From contig NW_003314358.1 in the NCBI RefSeq assembly GCF_000143415.4, forward strand, positions 320,731 to 384,730: DNA of 64,000 nucleotides, written 5' to 3'. The position numbers were made by a program, and so were the translations under genes. The stretch is from Selaginella moellendorffii. Its lineage: Eukaryota; Streptophyta; Lycopodiopsida; Selaginellales; Selaginellaceae. The notes beneath the pieces are model-generated. The model saw only the letters and a program-made list of their open reading frames with translations, was not told where the DNA came from and did no database searches. Positions 1-10,428 of this stretch are shown here, one piece after another (position 1 is the stretch's first letter; each line of letters starts with the position of its first letter).

Positions 1-1
1 T

Positions 2-1861
2 GTCGTCCTCTCCAACAGCAACCTGCAGATTCGCAAAAGTTACGATCCTGTCGACTATTACACTCCAACGTTTAGCACAGTGACGTTTAGCCCAGTGACT
101 GACCTTTCCGGTTACCAGTTGCTCAAGCTGTATCCGGATGGAGGGCTCCGATTTACCTCCCAGTCATACAGCAGTAACACCAGCAACACCACCAGTCTGA
201 ACGCCCTGTTCACGGCAAAAACCTTGCCTCCGTCGTGTGGACCTGCTTGGCTTCCCAGAGAATATCAATGCGACTGTCTAGAGCTCGAGGAGGAGAACAG
301 CTCCATGCGAGCCAGCATATCTGGGGACAAAAAAATATGCAAGTTTGATGAGCAGCCTCAAGAATGTGGCAAATACGATTTCTCACAACACGAGATGGTA
401 GAAGCCAGAAACTACTACTACAACGATCACGCACCTTTCGGGCACTTATACACCCTCCACAACGTTACTCCAGTGAAGTGCAGGGCCCTGTGCATCAACA
501 ACTGTACGTGTAAGGCGGTATTGATCGACGAGAAAACGAGTACCTGTTTCCAGATGAGCGAAGTCTTTGCTCTAAACAGGACGCACAACCCAGCCAGTCC
601 AGCCTTGTCACTGTCTCTTAAGGTGCATCATGCTCCCAAACTTTCGTTCTCGCGCAGCTCTCCTCAATACTTGTCTACGCATAGAAGAGCCAAGCCAGCG
701 ATTGTGGTGGTACTCTCTGCGACAACGATCGGGATAATTATCGTCGCAATCGTCATCTGGAAGAAACAGATAAACTCGTACCTCAAGCATTACGGGCAGT
801 CGTTTCCATCTGGATCTGCTGAGGACGGCCTGCGTGATTTCACGTACTCGGAGCTATACACAGCCACCAAAGGTTTTAGTAACAAAATTGGAAGCGGAGG
901 ATTCGGTATAGTATACGAAGGAGTACTTCAGGATGGATTCAAGGTTGCTGTCAAGCGCATCGAGAATTCAAACCAGGGTCACAAGCAGTTCAAGGCGGAA
1001 GTCAGAGTTATTGGAAGCATAAATCACAAAAACCTGGTACAACTCAAAGGCTTTTGCTCTCACTCGGCGTGCTACTTCCTGGTTTATGAGTACGTTGCAA
1101 ACGGGTCGCTAGACAAATGGATCTACTCGCAGGAAAAGCTGGGTTGGGACACAAGGTTTGCAATCATTGTCGACATTGCTAAAGGGATCTCCTATCTCCA
1201 CGATGAATGCACCACTAGAGTGCTTCACTTGGACATCAAGCCTCAAAACATACTGCTTGACGAGAACTTTGGCGTGAAGATCGCAGACTTCGGACTGTCC
1301 AGAATGGTAGAAAAAGGGGAAATGAGCAACGTCATGACAATGGTGAGAGGAACACCCGGATACATGGCTCCAGAATGGTTGCAGCTGAGAGTAAGCGACA
1401 AGCTCGACGTTTACAGCTTTGGGATCGTTGTTTTGGAGGTAGCTACAGGACTGCAAGCTCTTCATACCTGTGTGTCTTGCGGGACAAGCCCAAGGTTCCT
1501 GACCGCATGGATCGTTAACAACCTTCGAACGGGGAAAATGGTGCAGATGTTAGATAAAAAGCTGCAGCAAGAAATGGACGATACCTCAAGAAAGGTCCAA
1601 GTCGAGAAGCTGCTTCGCATCGGAGTGTGGTGCATTCAGCCGGATCCCAGGCAGCGGCCTGCAATGGTTGACGTCGTAAAGATGCTCGAAGGCTCGGCCG
1701 AAGTCTCGGATCCACCACTGCCTCCTCCCGAGGCCTGCAACAAAGTCGACACGAGCTTATCTCTCAACATCTTGATGGAAATGATAAACCAGCAAATGAC
1801 ACGGCCGAGAGTGGCGCGGGGATGCCTCCCTCTCCTCACGGAGAGAAGATCAGCAAACTGA
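2..1861 (+). CDS. S-domain receptor-like Ser/Thr kinase (SD2-5-like), 5' partial
   Basis: The frame is open to the left edge, so the gene starts outside the window; 619 residues are visible in one uninterrupted exon. Order: the end of a bulb-lectin-like domain (LYPDGGLRF), a cysteine-rich segment, an apple/PAN-like Cys cluster (CRALCINNCTC), one membrane helix near position 690-760, then a full kinase domain. Kinase landmarks are the glycine loop (IGSGGFGIVYEG), the VAVKRI lysine, the catalytic loop HLDIKPQNILL, DFG and APEW. The catalytic loop has Leu instead of Arg before Asp, so it is a non-RD kinase, a class often tied to immune receptors. The family acts at the plasma membrane. The ligand is unknown. 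The gene converges with SART1, the two stop codons being about 160 bp apart. Confidence 0.9.
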   Translation, partial: VVLSNSNLQIRKSYDPVDYYTPTFSTVTFSPVTDLSGYQLLKLYPDGGLRFTSQSYSSNTSNTTSLNALFTAKTLPPSCGPAWLPREYQCDCLELEEENSSMRASISGDKKICKFDEQPQECGKYDFSQHEMVEARNYYYNDHAPFGHLYTLHNVTPVKCRALCINNCTCKAVLIDEKTSTCFQMSEVFALNRTHNPASPALSLSLKVHHAPKLSFSRSSPQYLSTHRRAKPAIVVVLSATTIGIIIVAIVIWKKQINSYLKHYGQSFPSGSAEDGLRDFTYSELYTATKGFSNKIGSGGFGIVYEGVLQDGFKVAVKRIENSNQGHKQFKAEVRVIGSINHKNLVQLKGFCSHSACYFLVYEYVANGSLDKWIYSQEKLGWDTRFAIIVDIAKGISYLHDECTTRVLHLDIKPQNILLDENFGVKIADFGLSRMVEKGEMSNVMTMVRGTPGYMAPEWLQLRVSDKLDVYSFGIVVLEVATGLQALHTCVSCGTSPRFLTAWIVNNLRTGKMVQMLDKKLQQEMDDTSRKVQVEKLLRIGVWCIQPDPRQRPAMVDVVKMLEGSAEVSDPPLPPPEACNKVDTSLSLNILMEMINQQMTRPRVARGCLPLLTERRSAN

Positions 1862-2020
1862 TACAAGCTCATCTGGAATGTAAAGGAGAATGTCTCGAAG
1901 ACATACCATCCTAAACTTAACAAAAAATTCGTCACATCGAGGTAGATTTATAGTAAAACCACACACCTTCAAGACTTCCTTCATTTCTGAAGAGCCTGTA
2001 CGAAACTAACCAGATGTGAT

Positions 2021-4584
2021 CTACGTCCTGGCCTTTTTCTTTGAAAGCGGAGGCCCCATGTCACCGGCCGGGCGTTTTATTCCCAGGAAATGTTCCACCT
2101 GCGAGACGCGAACGTGAGTCACTTAAAAATCACAAAAGGTTTCTATCTCACCTTTTTGTCACCAAGCATTGGTGTAAGGCTGCCAATTGGTTCCTTCTCT
2201 ACGGTTGCAAAACCACTCCTTGGATCACTCGTTTGCCTGTAATTAGCAAATTAAAACACTGGATCCCCGGGAAGAACAAACAAAGAAAATACATACCCCG
2301 GCTTTATGTGCCCGCTCATAACAATGTAGGGGGTGCTCGTCTTCATTTGTACTTCACGCATTTTCTCCATAGACCTCAAAGGCGTGTCCCCGGCTGCCAT
2401 CTGCTTCTGCTTTAGCTCCTCCTCGTGCTGCTTCATCTTCTTTTCTTGCTTTCTCTTTCCAGGATTTTTTCCATGAAATTTGTGCGAGACTAGGCGAAAG
2501 GCTTCTTTGGGAGTCAACTGCACAGGGAAAGACACAGAGATGAGGGTCGGATATTACGTAACGTCACATACGTACCGTTCGGCCATACTCGTCTCGCCGA
2601 TCTAACTGGATATCCCTTTCATAGGTTTTGTCATCGTCCAAAACACCGACAAGTTTGCTCGCCTTCTTGTCCATGTTTCTGCCACCCCATTCCACTGATT
2701 CCTTCAGGCTCCCCCTTTCTTTGAGGAGACTCAAGGCACCCGCTAATCCTTTCCCGACGGATACTTCTTTGATTGGCAATTCGTCGAAGACATCGTCGTC
2801 TTCATTTTCGACGACGTCGTTCACCTTTGTGTCAGTTCGCCCATCTTCTTGATGGATTTCCATCGCAGATTGCCCATCCACCTCATCATCTCCGAAGGCA
2901 TCATTCGTTGCAGCTCTTCGGCTGATAACTGGAAACCATACAATAGTTAGCAGCAAGGAACAGGATGATGAACAGGATGATTACCTTCATCAGGTTGTAG
3001 GCTCAAGCAGAACTCCTCCGTCTCCGTGATAACGACGGTTTTCTCGGCCACTGAAGTCTTACTATCCACATCCATCGATTTTTCTTCGTCAGCAGCCTCC
3101 AGTTTCAAACGAGCGGCTATTCCTTGAGGCCCGAGCGTAGACTGTATGCGCTGCCTAATGGCCAATTCACGCGACTTCTGCAAACGACTGTACAACTCGT
3201 CTTCTTCCTCCGCCTCAGCTTCTTGTTTGGGCTTCGAATTATTTGCTCTTGAACCGAGATCATCAGCACCTAAACCGGCAGCTTTTGCTTCGGCTTCAAG
3301 CGCATCGACGTCCAGCATGTCTTTTTTCCTCAATTTCTTTTGTTTTTTCGGCTTCTTAAACTTCATCATCTCTTCCTTGGTATAGAAATCAGATGCCTGG
3401 TTTTCTGGTCCCAGCAACGATTGCATTTTCAGCGCTGCGCCTTGCAACTTTAGTCGGACCTGCCATCGAAAACTTCAGTGAACTTCAGTGGTGTAAGAAA
3501 ACAGGAGAGTTACCTCCTCCAAACGCTTCTGGCTCTCCTCATTGACTCCACCCAAATCGTCAAGTTGGATTCCCTACACAGATCCAAGTTCATATATAGC
3601 AGATAAAGCAAAAGGATTAAGTACCTCGTCCTTTGGAGCATCGTCATATTGAGGTAACAGCGATTTCACAGTATTGATGTCGTTTTGAAACCTGCAAAAG
3701 AAATGTTATTCCATGCCCATGTTGCTTAACTTCTTACTTGTCTTCGTAAGTCCCTTTTTTTTTCTTGGCATCACGATATGCATTGCTCCGCACAGTCTGC
3801 TCAGTGAGATTCACATTCTCCAATTCATCAGCATCTGAAATTGCCATGTAAACATCATGGACTCTACGAGAACAACGTACCTTCGTTTATATCTCCTTCA
3901 GCGAGGATGTTGCTGTCTTTCAGAGTAAGAACTACCTCACCACCTTCTATTATCTTCTCCAGTCCATGTCGAATCTTCATTCCTGCTAGATCCTCTGAAG
4001 AACAGCAGGAAGAAAACAAGCACGTTAAACAAATACGAGGAAAAGGAAGTACTTACTTGATTTATACGCACTCTCCTCGTCATCTTCTTCATCCACGACC
4101 TCTTCATCCTGCAATAAAAGAAAACCAATAAAACTAGTGCTCGAAATTTCGTCTCTACCTGTTGAGCGATCGATCGAATTGCCGGCACTGCCTTCTTGGC
4201 CCTGACCTTCTCAATCTTTTCGATCTTTCTCGACTTCCTCACCCATTCCTCAATCTCCTTCGTCGCCGCTACCTCTTTCTCCTGCTCATCGCCGTCGACA
4301 TCCTCCGCTTTCTCCCTCTCTTTCTCCTTATCCCTTCTGGATTTGTGCTCCCCCGCCTCGGCGGCATCCCTGTCCCTGCGCCGATCATCCCTATCCCTCT
4401 CCCGATCCCTCTCCTTCTCCTTATCCTTCGAATTCTCCTTATTCCGATCGTGATCTCGCTCTTTCTTCTCCCTTCTACCGCTCTCCTCGCGATGATCGGC
4501 GGCGTCGCCATCCCTAGACCTATCGCGCTCTCGCCGCGACCTACTGCTGCTCTTCTCCTTCTCGCTTCGCTTGCTGCGCTCCAT
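2021..4584 (-). CDS. DOT2: SART1/Snu66 family tri-snRNP protein (DOT2/MDF orthologue)
   Basis: A spliced minus-strand gene for the U4/U6.U5 tri-snRNP component needed for spliceosome activation. The N-terminus is an RS/RE/RD-rich charged tract (4584-4270). Conserved blocks follow in order: WVRKSRKIEK, the GLKVRHGLEKI-like block near 3950, the KKPKKQKKLRKKD segment near 3350, GLAGALSLLKERG near 2740, and the C-terminal LTPKEAFR...SHKFHGK and SGHIKPG blocks. The last two exons are short: an intron follows KPG at about 2326, then QTSDPRSGFATVEKE, then another intron, then VEHFLGIKR and a lysine-rich tail ending in TAG at 2021-2023. All introns are about 45-60 nt. The model is complete and looks functional. 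It shares a 74-bp promoter with the divergent oligoribonuclease gene. Confidence 0.92.
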
Positions 4585-4658
4585 TGGACTTTTGCCCTAG
4601 CACGGAATATCCGAATAAACACCTAAAACCCTAAATAGGGCTACATTGTCAATGCGTC
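4585..4658. promoter_or_regulatory. Bidirectional promoter with telo-box
   Basis: Only 74 bp separate the divergent start codons of SART1 and oligoribonuclease. The stretch contains AAAACCCTAAA followed by TAGGG (about 4624-4640), the plant telo-box motif often found upstream of genes for translation and RNA metabolism. A shared core promoter is inferred from the spacing. Confidence 0.55.
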
Positions 4659-5775
4659 ATGACGGAGAATCTCTTCTCCGCGCTCACTCTCATTGACGAT
4701 GAGGACGATCTCGATCAGCTCGGCCGTGGCGGCGGCGGCAGTAGCAGCGCTCGAATTCCACTCCCGCTCGGCGATGCGGGGAGAAAGAATGGCTCCTCGC
4801 TCGCTACAATCGCCGGGGAGTTCGTGAGCCGACCTCTTGTGTGGATTGATCTCGAAATGACTGGTAAGAGGCTAGAAGCGATCGATTTGGCAGTCTCTCT
4901 TTGCAGGATTGGATGTTTGCAAGGATAGGATTTTGGAGATTGCGTGTATCATCACTGATGGCAAGCTAACAAAGAGCATTGAGGTAACTTCTTTTGCGAA
5001 TTCGTCGTCGTAATCAGTGCTTGAAAAAAAAGAAATCGGTTCTTCCAGGGACCGAATTTGGTGATTCATCAATCCGACGAGATTTTGAAAGGCATGGGAG
5101 AGTGGTGTCAAACACACCATGCAGCTAGTGGTAGTGTTCTTCGGCTTCTATGAAATCTCTTATCTTTCTCTCTATGAAATCTCTTAGTTTTTTCTCTCTT
5201 CCAGGACTTACTGAAAGGGTGCAAAATAGCAAAGTAACCGAGGCACACGCTGAAATGCTGGTAAAAACCAACCAAAGTTTTTTCTGCGATTCCCTGAGGA
5301 TCATTGTCTGTCATCCAGGTTCTCAAGTTCGTCCAGAAGTACACGATCGCTGGCTACGCACAGCTCGCCGGGAATTCGGTCTACAACGATCTAAACTTCC
5401 TCCGAGTGAGTGAATCAATCCCAAAACTTCCAGATGATCTTGACAAGGCTTCCATTTTTCTTCTTCGTCTAGAAGTACATGCCGACGCTAGCAGCGCATC
5501 TCTCCCACGTAATCGTCGACGTGAGCTCGATCAAATCGCTGTGCAAACGCTGGTACCCTCGAGGTTCGTGCGTGATAAGAACAAAATTTTTTTTTTACTT
5601 TTTTTCTACCAGAAATCTCTGTTATTTTTCCTTTTGGTTTTGTTTTTGCCAAACTCTTCTAGACGCCGAAAGAGCTCCAAAGAAAGCAAAGAGCCACCGA
5701 GCGCTGGATGATATCAGGGAGAGCATCAAAGAGCTCGAGTATTTCAAAAGGACGATTTTTAAAGACAAGCGCTAA
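4659..5775 (+). CDS. ORN: Oligoribonuclease (DEDDh 3'-5' exonuclease), organelle-type
   Basis: This gene encodes the enzyme that degrades 2-5-nt RNA oligonucleotides to mononucleotides. The spliced protein has an acidic and glycine-rich N-terminal extension of about 58 residues, then the exonuclease domain. Catalytic signature: WIDLEMTG (Asp about 64, Glu 66), then [24 protein letters not shown] (third acid), and SHRALDDI supplying the DEDDh His and Asp. Exons lie at about 4659-4863, 4908-4983, 5048-5129 and onward to the stop at 5773-5775, with introns of 45-80 nt. In plants this family is mitochondrial; the acidic start is not a textbook transit peptide, so localisation is uncertain. Nothing is disrupted. 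Confidence 0.92.
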
Positions 5776-5799
5776 CCAGTATTGTTAATTTTATAAACC

Positions 5800-5877
5800 C
5801 TGGTTATTAGGGTTAATAATTGTAAAGGTAAAACCCTAGCTAGGGTTTGGGCGTGTTCTTCCCCCGGCGTGTTCGCA
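5800..5877. promoter_or_regulatory. BOP1 promoter/5' UTR with palindromic telo-box
   Basis: The 102 bp between ORN and BOP1 hold TTAGGGTTA and the perfect palindrome AAACCCTAGCTAGGGTTT (about 5831-5848), which is two telo-boxes in opposite orientation centred on AGCT. Telo-boxes of this kind are typical of ribosome-biogenesis promoters in plants. Function is inferred. Confidence 0.5.
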
Positions 5878-8840
5878 ATGGCAGCGTCCGACGACGACGA
5901 CTCCGCGCTCCAGGTTCTCTCGGGCGATGATCAAGACGATGGAGCGTATTCCAGTGATTTTGAGGAGGAAGAGGCAGATTCTGGTGAGGAAGAGGCAGAT
6001 TTGGATGGAGAAGAGGGAGATTTTGACGATGAAGATGAAGAGGATGAAGATTCCGATGAGGAGGACGGGGCTGCGGATGAAAATGTGGAGGCCAACGACT
6101 CGGCGAATCACGAGGAAATTCGCGAGGCGCTACTGGATTACATTGGAAACGGCAATGCTGGAGCTGACGGTGATGAAGAATCTGATGATCGCGAAGCCGC
6201 CGACGAGAGCGATTCTTCCGAAGACGAGGTCAGTCTCTTAAAAAAAATTGGATCCTTTCATTTTTAGTTTGCCACAGGCTCCTCCACGGAACACTGTTGG
6301 AGAAATTCCTTTAGAGTTTTACAAAGACGAGGAACACATTGGCTACGATAGAGCTGGCCGCAAGCTGAAGAAGCAAGCACGGAAGGATCAACTGGATTCT
6401 TTTCTCGATCGTAGTGATGATCCAAAGGACTGGTAAGGTAAACGTTTAGCTCGGGTGAGGTCTTAGTTCATGGTTTTTCTTTCACAGGCATAAAGTCTAT
6501 GACGAGTATAACGATGAATATGTCGAACTTACGAAAGAAGAGATGGGTATGATCTCGAGAATTCGCCAGGGGAAGCTACCACACGCGGAAGTTGATCCAT
6601 ATCAGGTACAGATGGATTACTCGCTCACGTCTTCACGATTTTGTCTCTCAGCCTTATGTGGATTGGTTCGACTGGGACGGAAAAGGCCATCCATTGTCAA
6701 ATGCTCCTGAGCCTAAACGGCGCTTTATTCCCTCCAAATGGGAAGCTAAAAAGGTGTGCTCAGCTTGGTTCTTTATGGTCACTCGTTTCTGTTGCAGGTT
6801 GTCAAACTCGTTCGTGCTTTGAGAAAAGGATGGATTAAATTGGACAAACCGAAAGAGAAACCTCGATTTTATTTAATGTGGGGAGATGACCTGAAAGTTA
6901 ACGAGAAAACAGCCAACGGTCTTGCCTACATCCCAGCACCAAAGGCCAAGCTTCCAGGTGCTCGTCACATGATGTCGTAGCGGTTGTTGATGCTTTGTAT
7001 TTTCAGGTCACGAAGAGTCATACAATCCACCAGTCGAGTATATCCCATCTGAAGAGGAAATTAATTCTTATCAGCTTATGTATGAAGAGGATCGACCAAA
7101 ATTTATTCCAAAGAAGTAAGCACTCTTTTTTATTGCTAATGTTGTCAATCGTGGATTTTTTTTATTACAGGTTCGATAGTCTTCGTCATGTTCCTGCTTA
7201 TGCTGAGTTTATCAAGGAAATATTTGAGCGTTGCTTGGATTTATATCTGTGCCCCCGAACACGCAAAAAACGGGTAAAGTGCATATTTTCACTCGTCAGC
7301 CTGTAATACTTTCCTTGCAGTTGAATATCGATCCGGATTCCCTTCTTCCAAAACTTCCCAAACCAAAAGATTTGCAGCCATATCCAACAACGTGCTTTCT
7401 AGAATACAAAGGGCATACGGGTGCCGTTTCGTCTATCAGTGCGGATCCTACTGGAGAGTGGCTATTATCAGGTTTGTGTTTTTTGATGATGGAAGTGTTT
7501 CGATCAGAGCTCTATGTCAGGATCGCGGGATGGAACTGTTAGAGTCTGGGAGGTGCAAACCGGAAGGTGTAAAAAGGTTTGGGACGTGGGTGGCAGCGTG
7601 TTTTGTGTTGCCTGGAACCCGAATCCAGCGTTACCTGTTGTCGCCATCGCAGTGTAAGTTCAATAGTTCATCTTACATTCATATTCGTTTTGTCCTGATT
7701 ATCTTTCTTTTAGGAGCAACGACGTGGTGTTACTTGATCCAGAAGTTGGAGATGAAGAAGTCCAATTGAATATTGCCAAGCTGTTAGCTGTCCAGCCGAG
7801 TACTTCGGAACCTACGGGTGAGCCCTTCTTTTTAACTGTTTTATTCTCTTCTCATTATTCTTCTGAGTAGAAAATACTCCATTGATCAGCTGGAAAAGGC
7901 ACGACAAGCTTCGCGGCATCCAACTGTCTCATCAGCAGGTTCTGATATTTTGGTTGATGTTTATGAATTAACTATTTTATTTCTTTAACAGAACGTTGTG
8001 CGGGTTTCATGGCACAATAAAGGCGATTATTTTGTCTCAGTTTCTCCAGATGATATCCTTTTTACTTTTATTTATTTATTTTCTTTCTTTTCTGTTGAAC
8101 TTAACGCTAGCAAACGCAACAACAGAGCTGTTTTGGTACATCAACTATCAAAGCAGCAAAGTCAAAACCCTTTCCGCAAGCATCATGGCCGTGTTGCTGA
8201 TGTGCTTTTCCATCCAACAAGGCCGTTTATGTTTGTGGCAACGAAAATGCATGTCCGTGTATACAACCTTGCGAAGCAGGAGCTGTCGAAGAAGCTGATC
8301 ACTGGTCTTCAGGAAATTTCGTCGATGGCTTTACACTCGGGAGGTAGGCTTTGAAAGAGTAATCTTGCAGGCTTTGAAGTCTGTCACTGGCAGGGGACAA
8401 TTTAATTCTCGGAAGCAAGGGTGCAAAGCTCTGCTGGTTCGACATGGACCTCTCAGTGAAACCTTACAAAACCATCAAGTAAGGTAGTTGGGTTATCTCT
8501 TACAGATTTCTGACAAAATTTCACTTTAGGAATCATAAGGAAGACATCAATGCGGTAGCTTTTCACAAGTCATACCCGCTGTTTGCATCATGCTCAGACG
8601 ATTTGTCAACGCATGTCTTCCACGGCATGGTATACTCCGATCTCATGCAGAACCCCTTGATCGTTCCATTGAAGATCCTCCACGGCCACCAGAAAGGTGA
8701 GAGATCCCCCTCAGGAAGCAGCATTCTCCAGTCTTAACCCCGCCACATCTCCAGGTGTATCAGACATCAAGTTCCATCCAACGCAGCCGTGGCTTTTCAC
8801 GGCCGGAGCAGACTCAGTTATAAAACTCTTCTGCAACTGA
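5878..8840 (+). CDS. BOP1: Ribosome biogenesis protein BOP1 (Erb1 homologue, WD40)
   Basis: This gene encodes the PeBoW-complex subunit acting in nucleolar 60S maturation (27S pre-rRNA processing). The ATG at 5878 is chosen because an in-frame upstream GTG adds only three residues and the ATG starts MAASDDDD. An acidic Asp/Glu-rich N-terminus (about 110 residues) precedes the conserved BOP1NT domain ([40 protein letters not shown]), then WD repeats ([68 protein letters not shown]), ending [13 protein letters not shown]. There are about 18 exons with introns near 50 nt. One intron (8053-8115) has U12-type AT-AC borders; the gene is complete only if it is spliced that way. Confidence 0.93.
8053..8115 (+). 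other. Probable U12-type AT-AC intron in BOP1
   Basis: No GT lies at the point where BOP1 similarity breaks (SVSPD). Instead the sequence reads GATG then ATATCCTTT, the minor-spliceosome 5' splice consensus. Near the end is GAACTTAAC, one or two changes from the U12 branch consensus TTCCTTAAC. An AC dinucleotide follows 11 nt after the branch A, ending the intron at 8115. Joining G to GCAACAAC gives [14 protein letters not shown], in frame and fitting the family. Confidence 0.75.
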
Positions 8841-9699
8841 AGTGGTAGGAAAGGCAGATCGATCAACCCATGAAAACCGAAAGCAACCGCAAGAGAACGA
8901 GATCGGTACGTCAATCGGAGCAGGATCCCTGGCACTGGGGGTGGGGGGACGCTTTTCCAACTTTGTTTTTCTTGCTTCGTCCACGGGTTTACTAATCCCG
9001 AGAACGTGACCTTGCAGGAGGGATCAGAAAAAATCGGTCAGTGTTCGTAAGTCTCGAATGGGAGTAGCAACAGCAGCAGCAGCAGCAGCAGACGGAGGTG
9101 GTGGTGTTTTGTTTCGCGCCGATGAAACGATTAAACTGGACAAGCGGGAAAAGGATTGAGAGTGAGTGAGTTTTCTACTCGTTTTTCGCTCTTTTCTTTT
9201 TATTTGCTGATGCAAGTTGGCGCTGACTTTTTTGGTGCTTGCCGCTGTTATGTTTGGAAGTCATACGCTGACAACGGCGCAGAATCTGGGGACCACGCGG
9301 GCAGCGTTTTGACTTTGCGGGGGGGCATTATTGCACGTGGCCGTTTTCGTTTTCTACTGCTGCTGCTGCTGCTGCTTCCGCTGCTGTGCTACTACAAAAA
9401 CTGCGAGCAACGCAACAAGACTTCGCTACAGCTCACAAGGCCTGTTTGTTTTTCGCTTTGCTTTCGACTCTTTCGTTTTCACGACCCAGTTCTCTCTCTC
9501 TCTGTGTTTTTTTTAAAGAGTTTTATTGGGGACATGCTCTACAGGCGGCACCCCGCTTGCAAACAGACGAGCAGTTTTCTTTGCGTACGTGGTGCCCGTG
9601 TTTTTCACTACTCTTTTCTTTTCTTTTTTTTCTTTCTTTCGAGGCTAATGTTGGCTTGATTGCTTACTAGTGAGTGTGAAGGTGAGAGCTTTGGTTTCG

Positions 9700-9724
9700 C
9701 TCTCTCTCTCTCTCTCTCTCTCTC
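9700..9724. repeat. (CT)n microsatellite
   Basis: About twelve uninterrupted CT units, visible directly in the sequence. Confidence 0.9.
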
Positions 9725-10234
9725 GCACTTTCGCTTTCGATTCCTTTGTGTTTTTACTTCCTTGATGACCAGATTGGAGGGAGGACCAAGTCGAGCGAGA
9801 CTGCGAGGTATGGAAACTTCCAAGCGCTTCTTACGGTGCTAGCTTTTTTTTGCTTTCCTTGTCTTCCAGATCTTCCCATTCAATCTTCCCAGTGAAAGAG
9901 AGAGCTAAGCAAAGAACACGTTAATAAAGACTAAACAACAGTGCTTGGGTTCCACTGAGAGTGTCACTCAACTCATCATTGCAATGGAGCTGGACCAGCA
10001 AGCACCAAAAACAAAGAGTCTCCGTACCGATGATGCCAAGTTGCGGCCGTACGCAGCCAGATCAAACAAATCAGACCAAATTCCCGGCGATGAACTTGGA
10101 AGAACTGCTCATTCTTTAACTTCAGAATCTCCAGTTCTGGAAAAGCTATGGCTTGAATCATTCTGTAAAGGATTACTGTGTGTGTGTGTGTGAAAGCAAC
10201 AATGGGGGGAAGAATGGAATGGTAGAAGACAACA

Positions 10235-10238
<4 letters not shown>

Positions 10239-10275
<37 letters not shown>
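10239..10275. repeat. (CT)n microsatellite
   Basis: About 18 CT units downstream of the WRKY stop codon, probably in its 3' UTR (as GA on the sense strand). Confidence 0.9.
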
Positions 10276-10277
<2 letters not shown>

Positions 10278-10428
10278 GTTTTTTCCTTCTTTTGTTCCGG
10301 GCAAGTTCGCTCTTTTTACAAAATAGAACACTCGATTCTCTGGAAGAGCTGTTCATCTACATTGTGTGCGATCGATTCATTCGATTCGATGGCGGCGGCG
10401 GCTGTGAGCTGCGCGACGCGACGATATC

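Larger units (their letters stand above)
8841..10428. other. Intergenic / 3' flanks of BOP1 and WRKY, microsatellite-rich
   Basis: No coding region was recognised over 1.6 kb. The stretch holds short CAG/CTG runs (about 9068-9090 and 9357-9375), T-rich tracts and two (CT)n microsatellites. Open frames here follow the low-complexity sequence and have no family signature. It probably includes the 3' UTRs of the convergent BOP1 and WRKY genes. Confidence 0.5.
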
